The notes under the pieces were generated by a model. It had not been told where the DNA came from. It saw nothing but the letters and a program-made list of their open reading frames with translations, and searched no databases. From assembly GCF_021190915.1 (NCBI RefSeq), contig NZ_JAIOAP010000001.1, positions 682,001 through 746,000 of the forward strand: DNA of 64,000 bases, read 5' to 3'. The translations under genes were made by a program, and so were the position numbers. The stretch is from Cohnella silvisoli. Its GTDB lineage: Bacteria > Bacillota > Bacilli > Paenibacillales > Paenibacillaceae. Shown one piece after another: positions 62,686-64,000 of the stretch; the first letter of the stretch is position 1; every line of letters starts with the position of its first letter.

Positions 62686-62795
62686 GTTAACCACACTCCT
62701 TTTCTTACCTTAATAACGATTTTCATGAATGCCAAGTTCAATTGCAGGCAATAAGATGCCCCATCTTTGAATTCCGTATCCGCCGTTAACCTAAC

Positions 62796-62831
62796 AAAAA
62801 GCCCGCCACGGATATCGATCCGTTTACGGGC
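62796..62831 (-). terminator. Rho-independent terminator of ypdA
   Basis: On the minus strand GCCCG-taa-ACGGAT-cgat-ATCCGT-gg-CGGGC followed by TTTTTG. Two stem parts with a small internal loop. Confidence 0.85.
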
Positions 62832-62852
62832 GTAATAACGTGGATAGCTTAA

Positions 62853-63869
62853 TTAGGAGAGTAGTCGCTCACGAATATGTCCGGCGATGAGCTTCCCGTG
62901 ATGGCGGCCGCTCTCAATGAAGATTTCGTTGGCTTCGCGTCCTGCCGCAATGACGCCTGCGATGTACAGTCCGGGAACGTTCGTTTCCATCGTCTCCGGA
63001 TTAAAGGTCGGAATGGTTGAGGAAGCATCGACTTCAGCGCCGGTATCCGTAAGCAGTGTTCGTTCGGGGCGAAACCCCGTTAGTGCGAGTACGAAATCAT
63101 TGTCGATAACGATAGGTTCAATCCCTTCGGCAATGGGCTGGACGGTAATCGTCCTCTCGCCGATGTGAACCGTGCGGCAGCCGAAGAGCATGGAAATGCG
63201 GCCTTTGTCGACCATGCTCTTGAAGAGCGGAAGTACCCAAGGCTTAATGCTGGACGAATAATCCTCGCCGCGATAAACGACGGTTAACTCCGCTCCAACG
63301 CGAAGAAGCTCCATCGCCGCATCGACGGCCGAATTGTTTCCGCCGATAATGGCGACTTTCATTCCGGTATAGGGGTGGGCTTCCGTAAAAAAGTGGCTCA
63401 CCTTGGACATTTCCTCACCGGGAATGCCGAGGAGATTAGGATGATCGAAGTAACCGGTAGCGACAACGACAGAGTGTGCGGTATAAATTCGCGATGCCCC
63501 GAATTGATCATGGGTTTCAACTGCGAATAGTCCGTTCTCTCTTCGTAGGATTGAAACCGCGGTTTCATAGGCTTGAATACGCAGCTTGCGGCGCAGCGCC
63601 ACATCGCGATAATACTGAAGGGCTTCACGCCGGGTAGGCTTATCCAGCGGCGTCGTGAACGGAATGCCGCCGATCTCGAGCAACTCGGAAGTGCTGAAAA
63701 ACTGCATATACGTCGGGTATTGGTAAATGGAGTGGACGACCGTCCGTTTCTCGATAAGCAGCGGCTCGATCCCAATGGCCTGCAGTTCAAGCGCTGCGGC
63801 TAAACCGCAAGGGCCAGCTCCGATGATAATGACTTTCTCCGCCGTTTCACCCGTCTGTTGCTCACTCAA
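62853..63869 (-). CDS. ypdA: YpdA-type putative bacillithiol disulfide reductase
   Basis: 338 residues, usual length. FAD-binding motif IIIGAGPCGLAAALE at the N-terminus, NADPH motif VAIIGGNNSAVDAAMELLR in the middle and the C-terminal GLYIAGVIAAGREANEIFIESGRHHG. YpdA (Bdr) reduces oxidised bacillithiol in Firmicutes and has no CxxC pair, which agrees with this sequence. TTG start at 63869 after AAGAGGGA. It overlaps the end of an upstream gene by eight bases and so is probably its operon partner. A terminator follows at 62796. Confidence 0.95.
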   Translation of the reverse strand: MSEQQTGETAEKVIIIGAGPCGLAAALELQAIGIEPLLIEKRTVVHSIYQYPTYMQFFSTSELLEIGGIPFTTPLDKPTRREALQYYRDVALRRKLRIQAYETAVSILRRENGLFAVETHDQFGASRIYTAHSVVVATGYFDHPNLLGIPGEEMSKVSHFFTEAHPYTGMKVAIIGGNNSAVDAAMELLRVGAELTVVYRGEDYSSSIKPWVLPLFKSMVDKGRISMLFGCRTVHIGERTITVQPIAEGIEPIVIDNDFVLALTGFRPERTLLTDTGAEVDASSTIPTFNPETMETNVPGLYIAGVIAAGREANEIFIESGRHHGKLIAGHIRERLLS

Positions 63870-64000
63870 CGGAATCCCTCTTTTCAGCCGCCGGTGACGC
63901 TATCTGCTCTAATGCCCATTCGCACCATTTAATATTCGCGTCATTGACGCTAATCGCTTTCTGGAGCAGAAGATAAGCTCCGAAGAATGGAGAGTCGAAA
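63862..64000 (-). CDS. C-terminal end of an unrecognised protein (5' part outside window)
   Basis: An open frame enters from the right edge and ends at 63862, giving 45 residues that contain DSPFFGAYLLLQKAISVND and WCEWALEQIASPAAEKRDSVE. The stop overlaps the ypdA start by eight bases, a typical operon junction. I do not recognise the family from this fragment. Confidence 0.65.
   Translation of the reverse strand, partial: FDSPFFGAYLLLQKAISVNDANIKWCEWALEQIASPAAEKRDSVE

Noticed and set aside
1-64000. tRNA, rRNA, phage or integrative element
   Set aside because: Nothing resembling a tRNA cloverleaf, rRNA segment, integrase, phage structural gene or attachment repeat was seen; the AT-rich block has no mobility gene.

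Overview
The window looks like chromosomal DNA of a Paenibacillaceae-type Firmicute (Paenibacillus/Cohnella-like). This is inferred from strong GGAGG-type ribosome binding sites with many TTG/GTG starts, YesM/YesN-type two-component systems, very many AraC regulators, a YpdA-type (bacillithiol-linked) reductase, a preQ1-I riboswitch and large modular secreted glycosidases. GC looks close to or above 50% by eye, except for a clearly AT-richer block at about 26.2-39.3 kb. No rRNA, tRNA, CRISPR array, integrase or transposase was seen.

Layout. 0-5 kb: the C-terminal part of a YesN-like regulator, an AraC regulator, and a divergent GH78 rhamnosidase-like enzyme, then four short dispersed repeats. 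5-12 kb: an AraC regulator, two overlapping MDR dehydrogenases, a Gfo/Idh oxidoreductase plus sugar isomerase pair, an AraC regulator and an acyltransferase-like protein. 12-18.4 kb: AraC with divergent GH42 beta-galactosidase, then AraC with divergent PhyH dioxygenase and an fdhA formaldehyde dehydrogenase, ending in a 52-bp tandem repeat. 18.7-26.2 kb: AraC divergent from ThuA, Gfo/Idh and PhyH, an NHL propeller protein with its own promoter, then an AraC and another PhyH. 26.2-39.3 kb: the AT-rich island, with YesN/YesM divergent from a sugar ABC importer (no ATPase), an intracellular six-hairpin glycosidase and a 1392-residue secreted GH101-like enzyme. 39.3-44.1 kb: a near mirror-image cluster, PhyH(-) AraC(+) AraC(-) AraC(-) PhyH(+). 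44-52 kb: ECF sigma factor, ClpP, a truncated Uma2, a ResA-like thioredoxin, a LacI-ThuA-Gfo/Idh set, an HTH protein and an EamA transporter. 52-64 kb: AraC with divergent melA, queF under a preQ1-I riboswitch, a NarL-type two-component system divergent from a GH44 multi-domain glycanase, an Asp-box lipoprotein, YpdA, and the end of an unrecognised gene.

How the genes fit together. Most of the window is a chain of small carbohydrate-use units. Each has its own transcription factor (11 one-component AraC proteins, two YesN regulators, one LacI and one NarL-type regulator) placed beside and often divergent from the enzyme it probably controls. Secreted enzymes (GH101-like, GH44) cut polymers. 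The ABC importer, GH42, GH4 and six-hairpin enzymes process oligosaccharides. Gfo/Idh, ThuA, sugar isomerase and MDR genes suggest oxidative (keto-sugar type) catabolism. The least explained feature is the repeated link between AraC regulators and five different PhyH-type Fe(II)/2-oxoglutarate dioxygenases. One of these sits next to a formaldehyde dehydrogenase, which fits oxidative removal of methyl groups from a plant-derived or modified sugar. That last step is inference.
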